Notes under the pieces: generated by a model | What the model was told of the DNA's origin: nothing | Seen by the model: only the letters and a program-made list of their open reading frames with translations | Database searches by the model: none | Part shown: positions 1 to 13,060 of the stretch, in pieces | Layout: the number at the start of each line of letters is the position of its first letter | How positions within the stretch are numbered: the stretch's first letter is position 1 | DNA from: Aphidius gifuensis | Lineage: Eukaryota; Arthropoda; Insecta; Hymenoptera; Braconidae | Direction: 5' to 3' | Assembly (NCBI RefSeq): GCF_014905175.1 | Contig: NC_057792.1 | Span: 2,046,001 to 2,110,000 of the forward strand | Length of the DNA stretch: 64,000 nucleotides | Program-made: the position numbers and the translations under genes

Positions 1-2200
1 TGGTATTCATTGGTAAATGTACAAAGAAGGCGGAGAAAAAGGAGTGAAACAGCTAAAATCGCGAGTCTGCGATTATATTTGCCTTATAAATATGCAAATA
101 TTACGGTCTTTGTGGTTTAAAAAAATATAAAAGAGGTAAAAAATATTGTGGTAGTTTGTATATATATATTTTAAGAGGGAAAAAATTGTAAAAACATGTT
201 TTTTACTTGGGAGAAATGTTAAAATACTAGGTAATTATTGATTAGGATTTTTTTTCATTTATAAATTTATTGTTTAAGATAAAAAAAAGCAGAAAAAATT
301 ATTCATTCTTTCTATTTGGAAAAAAATTATTTTTATTAAATTTTTCAAGTTGGAATTAAATTAATGTTGCTAGTAGGGATATTTTAGTACGATGAAGATG
401 TCTCGTTAATTTATGACCCTTTTTTTATTAACAAAAAAAAAAAAAGTGACTTGTAAATTTACGAAATCTACATTCTCGAATAAACTTGCCTCAAGGAAAA
501 TTACGTCATCATATTTATTCGCACGAGATTCATAGATATATTATATTCCATGATCAAGTGTCTTTTTTTTTAAATTTTTTTATTTTACATTCAGGATACG
601 AACAATTGCCTGCAATTTTCAATCGACCCATAGAATATGAATAAAAATATATATTCATCTATTAAAAAAGTTGAAAAATAAATTAAATTTATAAAATATT
701 TATTGAATTATTCATTTAATACTTTTTTTATTTTTTATTAAATTAAAAAAAAAGTAATGCATTGTGTTTCGAAATAAATTATTATTTTAAATTCAATTAA
801 AAAAGCTATTCAATAAAAATTTACTGATTATTTTTCGAAATAAATATAAAAGTATATTTTTAAATTCTTTAAATTTTAAATTACCCAAAAAATATTGAGA
901 GAATTTTTTTTTTTGTATATCGAATTGTGCAAAAAAGAAAAAAAAAATACCCTCAAGGCCAAAAAAAATGACTCTGGTAATTCTGGTAATTTTGGGTTTA
1001 TATAATGCCCTCAAGTTGAAAATGCTACTGTTTAAATTTGCTACCAGTCTTCACCTTCATATCTCATCAATTCCAACTTTATTTTATTCGATAAAAATTT
1101 TAAATATATCAAATTCAAGATATCTCCAATTCAAAATCTCCAAATTACCCAACCGCCAATAAAAAAAACAACAATAATAATACTAATAAGCAAAAAAAAA
1201 ATAATTTTTTTATACACATCAAGTCTCGAGTTTAAAAACACTTGAATATAGATACGTAAAAAATAAAAAAATTAATAAAAAAAAAAATATAAAATATACA
1301 TATGTGAATGCTAAAAGTTTAAATGTATTTATGCATGTGGAAGAAGCCACGTATTATCATTCATCAAACCTCCCTTCCCGCTGTCTCATTATATATGATT
1401 TCAACCCTCTTCCTCTTCCTCCTCTCAAGCCTATATTCCGTCGAATAAAAAAAACTTTTTTTTTTTTTGTTTTTTTTTTTTCAAAAAATACAATAAAAAC
1501 TTCCCCATCAGAATGGAAATTTAGTGAAATCATTCGCAATTTATGAGACTGAAAAAATAAAATACATATACACTGGATATATTTTTTATTTTTTATATAT
1601 ATAACTATTTTATATATGTGTATATTCAACCCCCCCACAGAATAAAAATTCACAAATGTATAATAAAATTTAAATGCATATATATATCGTCGCAAGTATT
1701 GAAACTATAGGGAGTCGCATGACTTGGCCAAACAATACTAAATTTTATTATGCAACGTTTTCAATTTTTTTTTTTTTGTTTTGACTAAAACTTGCGCGCA
1801 TATGTGAAACAAAGTTTTTATTTTTATTATAATATTTTATTATTATATTTTATATATATAATAAAAGCTGCTTTGAAAAATATTTGCCACTGATTTTTTG
1901 TGAAGCTTTTTTGTGTATATTTTATAGAATTTTTTAAGGGATGATGAAATACATTATTAAATAAATTTTTTTTTATTTATTTTTTTACATTATTAATATG
2001 TTTTTGTAGTAGTGATGGGTCAAAAGTTGTATCATATTTAAAACAAGTCTGAGTTTATTTTACTATTTAATTTTTTTTTTACAATAATGATCTAGGAGAA
2101 AAATTTATTGATCACTTGATATTTATATTATTTTTTTTTTTGTAAATTTATATATATTATACATGTGTGTGTTGGCAACAATAAGCAAATATATATACGC
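1..2200. other. A+T-rich non-coding DNA
   Basis: Dominated by poly-A, poly-T and TA tracts. The open frames here are short, F/K/I-rich and start or stop in homopolymers, so I call no gene. A small C/T-rich patch lies near 1370-1440. No RNA gene or transposon was recognised. Confidence 0.7.
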
Positions 2201-2440
2201 AACAATATTGCCTCATCCCCTAGATGATGATAAAAAACACCACCCTTTTTTCGTAGTCGCGCACTTTTCCACCCGCTAACCTTTACATTTTCTCTTCCCC
2301 TTTTCGTAATTCTCTATACCCATTGCTTGTTACCCCCCCAGCTTGAAATAACAGGTGGAATGCCCGTTCTCAAAACAATTCGGGCGCGAATATTATTGTT
2401 GGCGATGCGGTATAACGAAGTACTCGAACGTCGAATATGT
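2201..2440. promoter_or_regulatory. Mixed-composition island (candidate regulatory element)
   Basis: A C-rich stretch, with several CCCC/CCACCC runs, passes into CpG-containing sequence (GGGCGCG near 2391, GCGATGCGG near 2402). It stands out sharply from the flanking A/T homopolymers. The 95-codon frame crossing it (2327-2614) ends in a poly-F tail from T-runs and resembles no family. A non-coding conserved element is more likely than a gene, but function is inferred from composition only. Confidence 0.3.
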
Positions 2441-4010
2441 TTTTCCAATTTCATAAAAAATACAAACTACCTCAGTAGTATAAATTTTATCCTTCCATCA
2501 TTTCAAATAAAAACAAAACAAAAAAATTATTTATTTTTTTTATTATCAAGTATTTTATTGTTCATTTTGTTTTTTTTTTTTATTTTTTCAATTTCTTGTC
2601 TTTTTTTTTTTTGATATTATATTTTTTTTTTTATTTTTACTTTTATTATTTATATTGTTTTTATAGTTTAATATATATCTGGATATATTTTATTTTTTAA
2701 TACACTTTATGGAAGTATGGAAAATATATATATATTGTGAATATTATGAAAATAAAAAAAAAATATAAACTTTATATTACACGATTGTATTGCATTTTTT
2801 AAAGCATTGAATTTTTATTACTTTCATAGTTGGTGGGTGCAATATAAACCGGCATACAAACAAAACAGTAAATCATGTATATCAGTATCAACATTTATTT
2901 TTTTTCTTTTTTTTATTATATATGTTTTTTTTTTTTTTATATTTATTCTTATATATCAAACGTATGAATTTAATTTACGTCAGTTATTTGTATGTGACTT
3001 TATATTTCCCATTAGTTGGATAAACTGACCTAATTTTATTCAGTCAAATTAATTTCTAGACATGCTAAAAATATATAAACACAATGTGTCAAACATGTCT
3101 ATTTAGTTTTTTTATACAACTTCAATATTGTGACATTACGCAAAAAGAAAAAAAATTAATAAAAAATATATTCGAGGTATTTTTACATTAATTTAACGTT
3201 TTGATGTATTTATATATACATTTGCAACAATAGCATGATAAAAATATAATGATAGTAAAGCTGATAATAAAAGTAGATTAACATAAAGTAAAAAAAAAAA
3301 AAGAAATAGGAAAAAAAATGTTATACAAGCGTTGAAAAGTCGATGAGGGATGGTGAAGGAAATAAGTCTATAGGGCGTTGATAGGTTACAACTGTCCAGT
3401 TTACCTTCTAATATTACACGCATGTTAAAACATACTGTTGTTTATATATATATCTATTAAACAGTATATACTTGATGTTTCAATCAGGGATAGTAGTTGA
3501 ATGAATATATATGCGTCTGTCTATCAATCACCAAGATTACATATAAATTTTAAATTCACAATCATAAATATTTAAAATTCACAATTTATATTTTATTATT
3601 TTATAAAATTCATGATAAACAATAGGTTATAAATACTAAACTAGTAAACAAATAAATAATAAATATTTGCAGAATAATAAAATGCCTTTTTTCATCAGCA
3701 AATTATAAATACTTTTTAATATGAATATTATTAAAAAATATTACGTTTTTATTGTTGATACTTTTTGAAATATATTTTCATTATTGAGTTGGAAAAATTT
3801 AAATTTAATTATTAGACAGGAAAAAAAATAGTTGAGAAGGGTGGAAAATACAAGCCTTAGGGATAAGAAAAAAAATGAATAAAATATATATATGATACGA
3901 TAAAGATACTCTCCTCTTCCACTCTTCACCCTTTTATGATTTTCCCATGGCATAAACAAAAGCACAACCGCCAATTCCAAAGATGAAATATTATAAGTAA
4001 TAACATATAT
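2441..4010. other. A+T-rich non-coding DNA
   Basis: Poly-T and poly-A runs with no supported coding or RNA feature. Somewhat more complex sequence occurs at 3330-3425 and 3890-3980, but no motif set there was convincing. Confidence 0.7.
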
Positions 4011-4091
4011 CTATAGACGGGTTTGATATGCTCCGGTTGGTGAGCGTCGAGAAGCGGGATAATAATATGGCACTAAACTATACGCCCGGAT

Positions 4092-4136
4092 ACCATCACC
4101 AACAACCACCACCACCAACAACAACCACCACCAACA
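4092..4136. repeat. (ACC/AAC)n microsatellite
   Basis: An imperfect trinucleotide repeat of ACC and AAC units within a short mixed island (about 4015-4140) that contains ATGCTCCGG and GCGTCGAGAAGCGGG. It is part of no supported reading frame. Confidence 0.75.
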
Positions 4137-4139
4137 TGT

Positions 4140-5150
4140 ACCCATGTGTATATAATTGTATAATTATTATTAATGATATCGAAATACCTCGCAATCTATC
4201 CTAAACTCTTTTTTAAAAATATATTTTATTCTAAAAAAAAAATAAAAAATAAATAAATATTAATAAATTAAAAATTAAATCTATAATTTTATTATTAAAA
4301 TATATTTATTTATTTTTGTTTTTTAGCCATCTATATTATGATGATTTATAATAATTTCAAGGCGTGATAAATGATTTATATGATATACATATAATAAATT
4401 ATAAAAATATGAAAATTTATTAGGGTGGGGAAAAATTATTGTTTTTTATAAAAAAAATATATTTTTATTTTTAACGGGTGTGCATTAGTTGATATGTGAC
4501 AAAGTCATTTTTTTTTTTTTTTTTTTTTATAATGTTCGTAATATCGTACTGAGAATATTAAAAGCTCATTAACATAAGGGGACACCCGAGTTAAAACATG
4601 TCCTCATGAATCGTGACGACATTATTGATTGTCACAATGTCTATATAGATGTTAATAAAAATACATAAATTTTTAAATATAAAAAATAAAGAAAATAATA
4701 AATAAATATATATATTCACATGTCTTGGTGACAATGAGTTAAAAGTATTATCAACAAAATGAATGGCTTAAAAAATAAAATAATAAACAATAATGTAAAA
4801 GAAACATGTTTCATTGTGAGGTGAAGTCTTTTGTATCGTTAACTGTACTTGCATTCCTATCTTGTGAATAATGAAAGTCAATTGTAAATTGTGATTTTTA
4901 ATTTTCACTTGTGTTTGATGCACCAAATGATTAATAAAAATTAGATTAAAAAAATTACTCAAGTTTTGAAAATTAATGAAAAAATTAGGATTAACAAATA
5001 ACAAGAATTAATTGCAGTCAATTTTTTTAAATTGACACAACCAATGGGCGTGTTTGATTGAGGCATTACTAAATGATCTACATATGGTTTTTTAAAAATT
5101 TTTTTTTTGATATTAAATGAGAAAGGTGTATGTGTATTAAGTTGAGGGTA
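4140..5150. other. A+T-rich non-coding DNA
   Basis: Homopolymer-rich spacer with a T-run of about 20 near 4509-4528. No gene or RNA is seen. The 78-codon minus-strand frame at 4768-5004 is N/I/F-rich and matches nothing. Confidence 0.65.
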
Positions 5151-5400
5151 GATTTTCCGGTGGTGATTGCCTCACGTATCAGAGAAGAAAGATGTTTAAA
5201 AAAAAATAAAATTCTCTCTCGCACTTGCAATCGTGAATCCCGATGATGTTACACGATGAGACAAGCAGACATCAGACGTGCGCCCTCCTTCGCGTCACAT
5301 ATATACATAAATAAACTACCACACAATATCTCTTGCAATTACATGCTGAATCTTTAATGGAACGCTTCGAGCCTGAAATTAGTTGAATACCATTCAGTGT
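5151..5400. promoter_or_regulatory. Mixed-composition island (candidate regulatory element)
   Basis: About 250 bp of non-repetitive sequence with several CpGs (GCGCCCTCC and TTCGCGTCAC near 5280-5300). A TCAGTG near 5394 resembles an initiator, but no DPE lies at +28, so I do not call a promoter. Possible enhancer of the downstream bab gene, by position and composition only. Confidence 0.3.
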
Positions 5401-8090
5401 ACTGTGGATATACTTTTATATATATTTATATTCATTTTTTTTTTTTTTATTTATTTATTAATATAGATATTTATTTTATAATTTAAAATTTCATTATTAT
5501 ACATTTGTAGAAATTATCATTTATTTTAATTACAATTTTTTAAATAAAATTAATTATTTATTTATTTTTTTTCTCTGACATATTTTTTTCTACATAGATA
5601 ATAATTTTTATCAAAGAAATATTTTAATTTTTAAACAAAAAAAAAAAAATAGATAACAAAATTATTATTATTTAAAGTTTAAAATTCATGTTTATATAAA
5701 TAATTAATTTTAGTAGTTATTTTTAAAATAAACTTGACAAATATTTCGTTGGTATTTTTCGTGATAACGTGTTCTATATTTCAAAAAAATATTTGTCAAG
5801 TATTATACAAAAATAAAATTAAGACAAATAAAAACGTAAAAAAATAAAATAAAAAAAAAAAAAACAGAGTAAACATAAAGAGGTTGTAACATAATGAGAG
5901 AGGGTAATGATAAGGTGCGTTTTCTATCATTTAAACAATATTTCAAGATAATAAATCATGTACTAAGTGGGCCTACATGCGCCATATAATAAAAAAAGAA
6001 ATATTTTTTTTATTTTACATTTATATTTCAAGTAACCTTTTGAACTTTAATGTTTTATATATATACAAGTAATATTTAGTATAATTTTAATATATATTTA
6101 TTATGAAATTATATTTTGATATATATATTGATCAAACTTAATTTATATATTATTTTTTTCTTCATTTTAAAGATGTTTATTAGTCTGCTCATATTTTTAA
6201 TGTTGAAATATAAATAACAAATTGAACATTATATTAAGAGCCAACATATTTTTCCTTTGAATTTTTTTTTTAAATAACTTTTATATATTTTACCTTGAGT
6301 TGTGGCTTCTTATGACCGCAGGTGAGACACCATTGATTATATCGATTCAAGTATATCATAGGAAATACCGCGTGCGCAAAAAAAAGGGTTATTTTCGATA
6401 TTCAGCATTTCGGGTACACGGTAGCATGATAGTCCCCATAAGCCTTCAATTCCATTGCATGCCATGATGTTAAAAATATATGCAGTTAATAAAAAAAAAA
6501 ATCTGTTAAAACACAGAGTTTATATTATACAAAAAAAAAATAAAAAATAGCATTACAAAAAAGGACAGAGGAAAAAAAAAAAAATGTACCAATAAAGATG
6601 AATTCATACCCTCAAGGCACTGACATTACCTTGCCCCCTTGATCACTGCCATCGACGAAAAAAATCCCCCGGAATACAAAATTTATATATATATATCTAT
6701 TTTTTTTTTTGTTTAAATACTAAATACACGATTTCGTATATATTTTTTACGTCTAGCCAGTAGTAAGTATTGGGTGTGGCAAATAAAAAAAAAATTCACC
6801 AAAGATGAATAATAAAAAAATATTAGTATATATATATTTTTTTTAACTATAATATTATGTTTCTTTAAAAAAAAATTTTTTTTTCATATGCTTCTCTACA
6901 ATAAAAATAAAGTTAATAATTTTTTTTTTTACACTGTCATAATATTTTTTTAAGTTATATGCATCGTAAATGGGCTAAAAATAATAATAAAAAAAAAAAA
7001 AATTACTGCGAAAATTGCAAGGCATTGATGTAAATGAGCCAATTCATTTCACATATATTTTGTGTTCATCGAATGGCGATTAAAATTATACACGTAAAAT
7101 TATATGATAAATAATTTTTTGTTTTTTTTGTGAATATAGATAATAATAATATGCAACAGTTGAAAAAAAAAAAGATGAAAAATTTTTTTTTCTGTTGAAT
7201 AATATTCAAAGCCAAATGTTTTAATAAATGTATATACACAGATGTGAAATAATATGTGGCGGGGAAGTTGGTGGGTGGTTGAGGGTGGTGCATAATGCAT
7301 TTCCGTTGCAATGTTACGAAAAATATATTTTTATATAGATATGTAAATATACAATAGTTTGTGATAATCGAAAGTGCTATAGAGGGTTTGTTATATATAT
7401 AAATTTAAAAGCAACAAGTGGTGGTTTTCATGAGTTTTCCAGGGGATGAAACGTGCCAGTTGCTCGCGCGAGTGGAGCCTCACTTTTCCCTTCATTCTCA
7501 ACCCCTTTTAACCCCTCGACACTGGTTGTCGGATGTGGTGGTGGGTGGTTGAGCTTCACGTAGTCGTGGCATCATGCTACTGTGCTTCGTTTTATATACT
7601 TTTATTATATATATATGTGTTGGCAAACTCTCTGTATTTTCTTGATTCTCACTCAATCTTCTTTTTTTTTTTTTTACTTTCTTCTTTCAACAGCCATCAA
7701 GCTTTTTTTCCCTTTACTTGTATTTTTTAAAGGTTTGAAATATCTTCTTCTTTTTTTTTCTCTTATTATTTTGTTCTTATCTTTTGAACTTGTTGGGAAA
7801 AATTTATCGAGTGGATTAATCGATGAGATTGAGATGAGTTTAAATGAAAAACATATTTCTTTTTTTTTTTTATTTACTGAATTATTTATTTAAGCTTGAA
7901 TAATAATTATTTATAAATTATTAAATTAAATTTATTTTTATTTAAAAATTAATTTATCATTCAAAGAAAAAATAGTTGATTATTGTGTTAATTTAAATAT
8001 TTTTTTTTTTTTCTTTTTTTTGGTTAAAATAAGATGTAGTGTATTTTATTTTTTAATTAATTTATTTTTTTTTAAATAAACGTTTATATG
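5401..8090. other. A+T-rich non-coding DNA with small mixed patches
   Basis: Mostly T- and A-runs apart from the hairpin at 5732-5801. More complex patches lie at 6300-6470, 6600-6675 (C-rich, CCTTGCCCCCTT), 7230-7310 (G-rich) and 7420-7570. Frames at 7066-7311 and 7533-7893 derive from T/A-rich runs and are not called as genes. Confidence 0.6.
5732..5801. repeat. 15-bp perfect inverted repeat, 40-nt loop
   Basis: Arm ACTTGACAAATATTT (5732-5746) pairs perfectly with AAATATTTGTCAAGT (5787-5801). The 40-nt spacer can form a small inner CGTT/AACG stem (5747-5750 with 5766-5769). The arms are not simple (AT)n, so chance pairing is less likely than for most palindromes here. Could be a short hairpin RNA, a remnant of a small inverted-repeat element, or coincidence. 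Confidence 0.55.
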
Positions 8091-8240
8091 AAAAGAATGG
8101 TTTTTGATTGGTGGAGGCGTGGGCAAACTGTGCGGTTTGCATGATTAAGATCATCCAATGATTCCTTCTCTATAATGATAGGCTGAGAGGGATACGTTGC
8201 CGTGGAGATCACGTCGTTTTCAGACAACGTTGTTCTTATA
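8091..8240. promoter_or_regulatory. Candidate enhancer island with inverted repeat and Runt-like site
   Basis: Non-repetitive island. GCAAAC (8123-8128) and GTTTGC (8135-8140) form an inverted repeat around TGTGCG. TGCGGTT at 8131-8137 fits the known Runt/Runx consensus TGYGGTY. Nearby are a GATTGG (reverse CCAAT) and clustered CpGs (GTTGCCGTGG, CACGTCG). Function is inferred. Confidence 0.35.
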
Positions 8241-8604
8241 TATTAAAAAAATTTACAAGTGCGATAGAGACAGATTTAATAAAAATAAATATAAATTAAT
8301 ATCTTGAAAATTATTTTATTTAAAATAAAATAAAATTTCAATACTGACCATACAAGAGTATATTTTATGCTAATGAAAATATTTATTCCCCCACTCATTT
8401 AAACTGTTACTATATATCGCCGCACCTCTCTTTATAATATCAACCTTAAAATCAACCATTTTGAATTTATGATTAATACATTTTGCAATACAGTAATATA
8501 TATTTATTTTTTTTTTATCCATAATTATACATTAAAATATATATTTTTTAAAAAAATCAAGAAAAAAAAAAAAACATTTTAAATATATATATAAATTATA
8601 TTAT

Positions 8605-8644
<40 letters not shown>

Positions 8645-8986
8645 TATAATATATAAATTTTATTTGAAATGAAAAAAAAAAATTATTAAAAATTCAATTA
8701 TGAAAAATATAAATTTGAATTCAACTGATGATAATGTATACAATTCTTTTTTATTTATTTATTTTTTCTTTTGCAAGTTGCATGTGGGGTCTTATAAATT
8801 TGAAAAGACTATATATTAAAAAAAATGAATATTTATAAATGTATATTGTTATATGTGTATGTTCATTTTGTGAGAGATGCACTACCATGGATAAATTCCT
8901 TCTTATTATTCTCATTATGTCGGTTATAATGAAATATTAGCGGTTGGTATGATTGTATAATATCCATCAACCCCTTTTCAAGTGTT
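8241..8986. other. A+T-rich non-coding DNA with a long A-run
   Basis: Contains an uninterrupted run of 32 adenines at 8609-8640, among the longest homopolymers in the window. No open frame precedes it that would suggest a retrocopy or a SINE/LINE tail. Confidence 0.7.
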
Positions 8987-9050
8987 TCGTCGTCTTCGTC
9001 TTCGTCGTCGTCGTCGTGGTTGTTGTTGTTGTTTTTGTTGTTGTCGTGGT
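8987..9050. repeat. (TCG/TTG)n trinucleotide repeat
   Basis: Starts as TCG/TTC units and shifts to TTG units. The (CGA)-type sequence recurs in opposite orientation at 39573-39608 and inside 51270-51300, so CGA-family triplet repeats are a recurrent feature of the locus. No supported frame crosses it. Confidence 0.8.
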
Positions 9051-11220
9051 ATAAGGTAAATTAATATATATATATATGAGCTCTGTATATATATATACCT
9101 ATGCCAATCAAGCACTTTCTTTTTATTTCTTTCTCTTTTATACATACACACACTCATATAAAGATATATTTATAATATTTTATTTTTTATATATACAAAC
9201 CTCACTGACTGAGACGAATTGAAAAAACCATTTAGCAACTGGCCATTATAATAATACGTGATTCTTTTATACCCTTGTATATATATGTACAGTTCCAACA
9301 TTGTTTGATACTGATGTATCCCTCACTGCATCTATCCAAACTCGTATTATTGAATAATAAAATTAACATCGACAATAAAATTTCATATCAATTGTAAATT
9401 TTATTTTTTGATAATTATTTTTCATATATATTCATTGATATTTTATAAAATAATATATTTTGTCATTTTATAATTATTATAAAATATATTAATTGATGTG
9501 TTTTTATTAATTAAATTATTTTTTTTTATGAATGGTGCTCGAGATAAAATTTATTAAAGTTTCTCGTGATTTGATATTTGTTTGTGTATATTGCAAACTG
9601 TATATTCTTTTTCTCCTTTTTTTTTTACTTCTTTCTCTTTCTCTCTTCATGAGAGCAAATTAAAAAAAAGACCTTTTGCATTACAATATCAAGTTGGACT
9701 TGGTCACGTTCACTCGTTGTGTGTGTGGTCCACCTTCTTGTCTTTCTTTTATTATAACTTTTATTTTTTTATATTAACTTTGTTGTTTTTTCTTTTTTTA
9801 ATTGTTTTTCATGTTCATGTGCGTATGAATATATATATGTTTATTTTGCTTGCTGCTATATTAACTTGCTTTTTTTCTATACTCGTATAACTTTACTCAT
9901 TTTATGTAGAAAATTTTTATATAGTTTTTAATTTGTCTACTGTTAATTTAATTATTTATTCTCAATACATTTTTTTTTTTTTTTTTGGTTATTTAATATA
10001 CTTTACTCTTGTCATTATTTGAATTTTCTTTTATAAATAAATGAATATTTTATTAAATAAAAAATAAGTTGGACAAGCATAAATTTTTATATCGTCCTGC
10101 CTTGAAATTTACATAAGCCATTGGGGTCTCTGTACCGTATTATTGCCTTTGCGACGCTACAAATGCATTGGCATCACTCTTAATAGACGTCGAGTGAAGG
10201 ATATTTACTTTAATATTATAGAATTGTACAAGATGAGAAATAAAATTTCAAATAAACACAAAAATTAAATAAGAAAAATATAAGGAAAAATAATATATTA
10301 TTCAAAGTATTATTTTAAATTTTCAAGTAAATAAATATTAACAATAATTTAAATTATTATTCAGCAATATTTCAAAGTAAGAATATAAGGATTTTAGTTA
10401 TGCTCAATTTTGTGAATTGTAAATGAAAGGATGACATGCAAAAAGAGGGCGGAAATACAATGTAAAATCACAGGGTAACTTGCTTCATTTAATTCTTAGA
10501 CAAAAAGAAATTCATAAAAATATCTAGATTTTATTTTGTATTAATAAATAAGCCATTTAAAAATCTAAATATTGTACGATATTTAAATCATGTACAGAAT
10601 TTATGAAAAAAAAAAGGTCACAACCTGGTGAGAGAGGCCGATTGATTATTAAAAAATAAAAAATAATAATTTCCATTATATGAATTTGCTGAGCAATTTC
10701 CTATTAAATCGTATATTTTATTTTTCTTTTATTTTTCTTCAATCTATTGATAATATTTCAATGATTTTTTAAAATTATTTTAAATTTTTAATTTACGTTT
10801 TAATAAGATACAAATATTAAAAAACAAAAAAAAAAAAAATAATACAAAATTAAATTGCATTTGTTAAGTTGAATCAAGCCGTGACCCTCTTGAGTCTGGG
10901 TCAATAGTCAATACACAAGTGCTTATTTTATAATTATTCATCAACATAATTTTATTAAGTGGTCATTAAATAAACAAAGATAAAATAAAGAAATTAAAAT
11001 TGCTTATATATATTTTTAAAAAATTACTATAATAATATATAATAATTTTTTTTTTTTTAACTAAATAAATGATTGAATAAATGAAAAATAATTTTTGTGG
11101 CTTTTGAGCTTTTTTATTTGATAAAATTAACAAATAAATATTATTTTTCATTTAAAAATTATATTTATTAATTTCCAATAACAGAAAATTTATATTTAAA
11201 TAATAATTGAACATGAATTT
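9051..11220. other. A+T-rich non-coding DNA
   Basis: Mostly homopolymeric. A short complex patch at 10085-10200 holds several CpGs and GACGTCGAG. The 102-codon plus-strand frame at 9582-9890 is rich in F, L and S from T-runs and is not called. Confidence 0.65.
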
Positions 11221-11470
11221 GATGTCAAGTTGAAGAGGGGGATGAAATTTTTGGGGGTTAAGGGGGTTATAACGCTTGACGTGCGAAACGAGTTATCGAT
11301 CACACTGGGTTGACAGTCGAAAAGCGAGGGACGTCACGAAGATTCATGATGTAAACGTGATCGATATACGTGGCCACGAAAATCTAATCGACTAATGACT
11401 GCCAATCCTAGCCTTTACAAAATTGAAATTGGTCATGCACTTGGCAAACCAATTGAAACCTTTGCTCTTT
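11221..11470. promoter_or_regulatory. Candidate enhancer island with 10-bp inverted TATCGAT repeat
   Basis: A non-repetitive CpG-containing island. TATCGATCAC (11294-11303) and GTGATCGATA (11357-11366) are exact reverse complements separated by 53 nt. Both resemble the DREF/BEAF-type TATCGATA motif. Between them is GACGTCAC (11330-11337), seven of eight bases of a palindromic CRE. Paired sites within one island suggest a regulatory or boundary element; this is inference. Confidence 0.4.
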
Positions 11471-12600
11471 TACTTAAAAAATAAAATAAAAAGAAACAAA
11501 GCGCGCATCAATTTAAAAAAAATAATAAATAAACAAATATATCAAGGTAAAAATAAATGAAAAAAAAAAATTATTAAAAAAATATACATATTGACAAATG
11601 AGAATTGTTGATTGATTTATAGTTTTGTTTTTAAAATATTTATCAATCACGTTCTATTTTAACAACTGATGAAAAATTAAAAAAAATTGATATTGCAATT
11701 TGCAAAAATACATTTATTGATTTTAATAAAATTAATATTTCCTTTTTTTTTTTTTTCCAATAAATCAAATAAGTAAAATATTAATGATATATTTACCCTC
11801 ATTATAATATGTATATTTGTTGTTGTACCACGTGATAATTAATACCACAAAACAATAGCAAATAATATTTAATATATATTATTTGCAACTGAACTATATT
11901 CTTCATTTTTTCTCTGATTTTTTTTTGCTGTTGCAATTTTATTTTACTAATCATACCACATTGTAAACACACTGATATGTATCTCTAAATAAACTGGCAT
12001 GCTTTCATGCAACACGGGTGTGTATATGTTTGTTTAGTTTAGAGTTTCAATATCATTTACAATATTAATTAATATTGATTTTAAACTACGTATATAATTT
12101 ATTTTTATTATTCAACTAAAACTAATTATTATCAAAATTATTAATAGTTAATTAACGAATAAAATTATTATTTTTTAAATATATTAATTAATTAGTAAAA
12201 TTAATTATAAAAAATGAATTTTCATTTGAGAAATTTTCATAAAACTATATTATTTATTAACAAAAAAAAAAAAACATTTTATTTTTTCAAATTTATGCAC
12301 TATCTTAATTGCACAAATTAATAATTAAAATTGGATGATTTACATCACTCTGCAGATATATTATAAATTCATAATGTAGAAATAAAAAAAATAATGAAAA
12401 ATAGAAAAAAAAAAAAAATTAAAAACAATATATATATGTGTTGGAGTAAAATGAATTTTTTAACACTTCTTTTGTGTTCAGAGTTTGCACACTATCAGGA
12501 AGTAGCGAGTTTTAAAATATCTCTACAACTTTATACATATATATATTTATCAAAAAAAAAAAAAAAAAGAAACAAGATAGAATTGAAGCTATGAAAGTAT
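11471..12600. other. A+T-rich non-coding DNA
   Basis: Poly-A and poly-T spacer. No gene, RNA or distinctive repeat was seen. The frame at 12394-12594 is K/N/I-rich and runs through A-tracts. Confidence 0.7.
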
Positions 12601-13060
12601 GAGGTAGAAGAGCACACTCGGAATACGTTCTAAATAATTTCTGATATAATACGGTTAAAAATTACCAAGTTTAATATTAAATAATTCATTTTAATACTAG
12701 GCGTTGTAGTGTATGTGTTTTGGTGGTAGTAGTAAATGGTGTTGGTGTTGGTTTGTAGACGAATAGAGTTATACTTGGGGCGTCGCTTTTACCGATCTCA
12801 TCCGTGCCCTCTGTACTCTCTAGTCTCTCCTTTTTTAACAGTACAATCCGCGAAAAATAGGGACGAAAGAGGGAGAAAAAATGTTTAAAAAAATACGAAT
12901 GAAGATGATGGCGAAAAGGGGAATGAGGTAGATGGGGTTTTGGGGGTTGCCAGTGGGTGGCCAGTGTATATAGTTACGGCGCCCAGAAGGTGCCTATAAA
13001 TTTGTAAAGTTAATAAATACATAATGGCCAACGTTGCTTTGTATAGCAGCTCTCTCTCCA
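12601..13060. promoter_or_regulatory. Mixed island with G-tract cluster and TATAAAT
   Basis: Includes GGGGCGTCGC near 12777 and a run of G-tracts (12918-12957) able to form a G-quadruplex on the + strand. The heptamer GCCAGTG is repeated at 12949-12955 and 12960-12966. CTATAAAT sits near 12994, but no initiator lies about 30 bp downstream, so a promoter is not supported. No coding frame spans the island. Confidence 0.35.

Noticed and set aside
8609..8640. A32 run as a retrotransposon poly-A tail
   Set aside because: No upstream element body, coding remnant or target-site duplication is visible. Long A-runs are common in this window.
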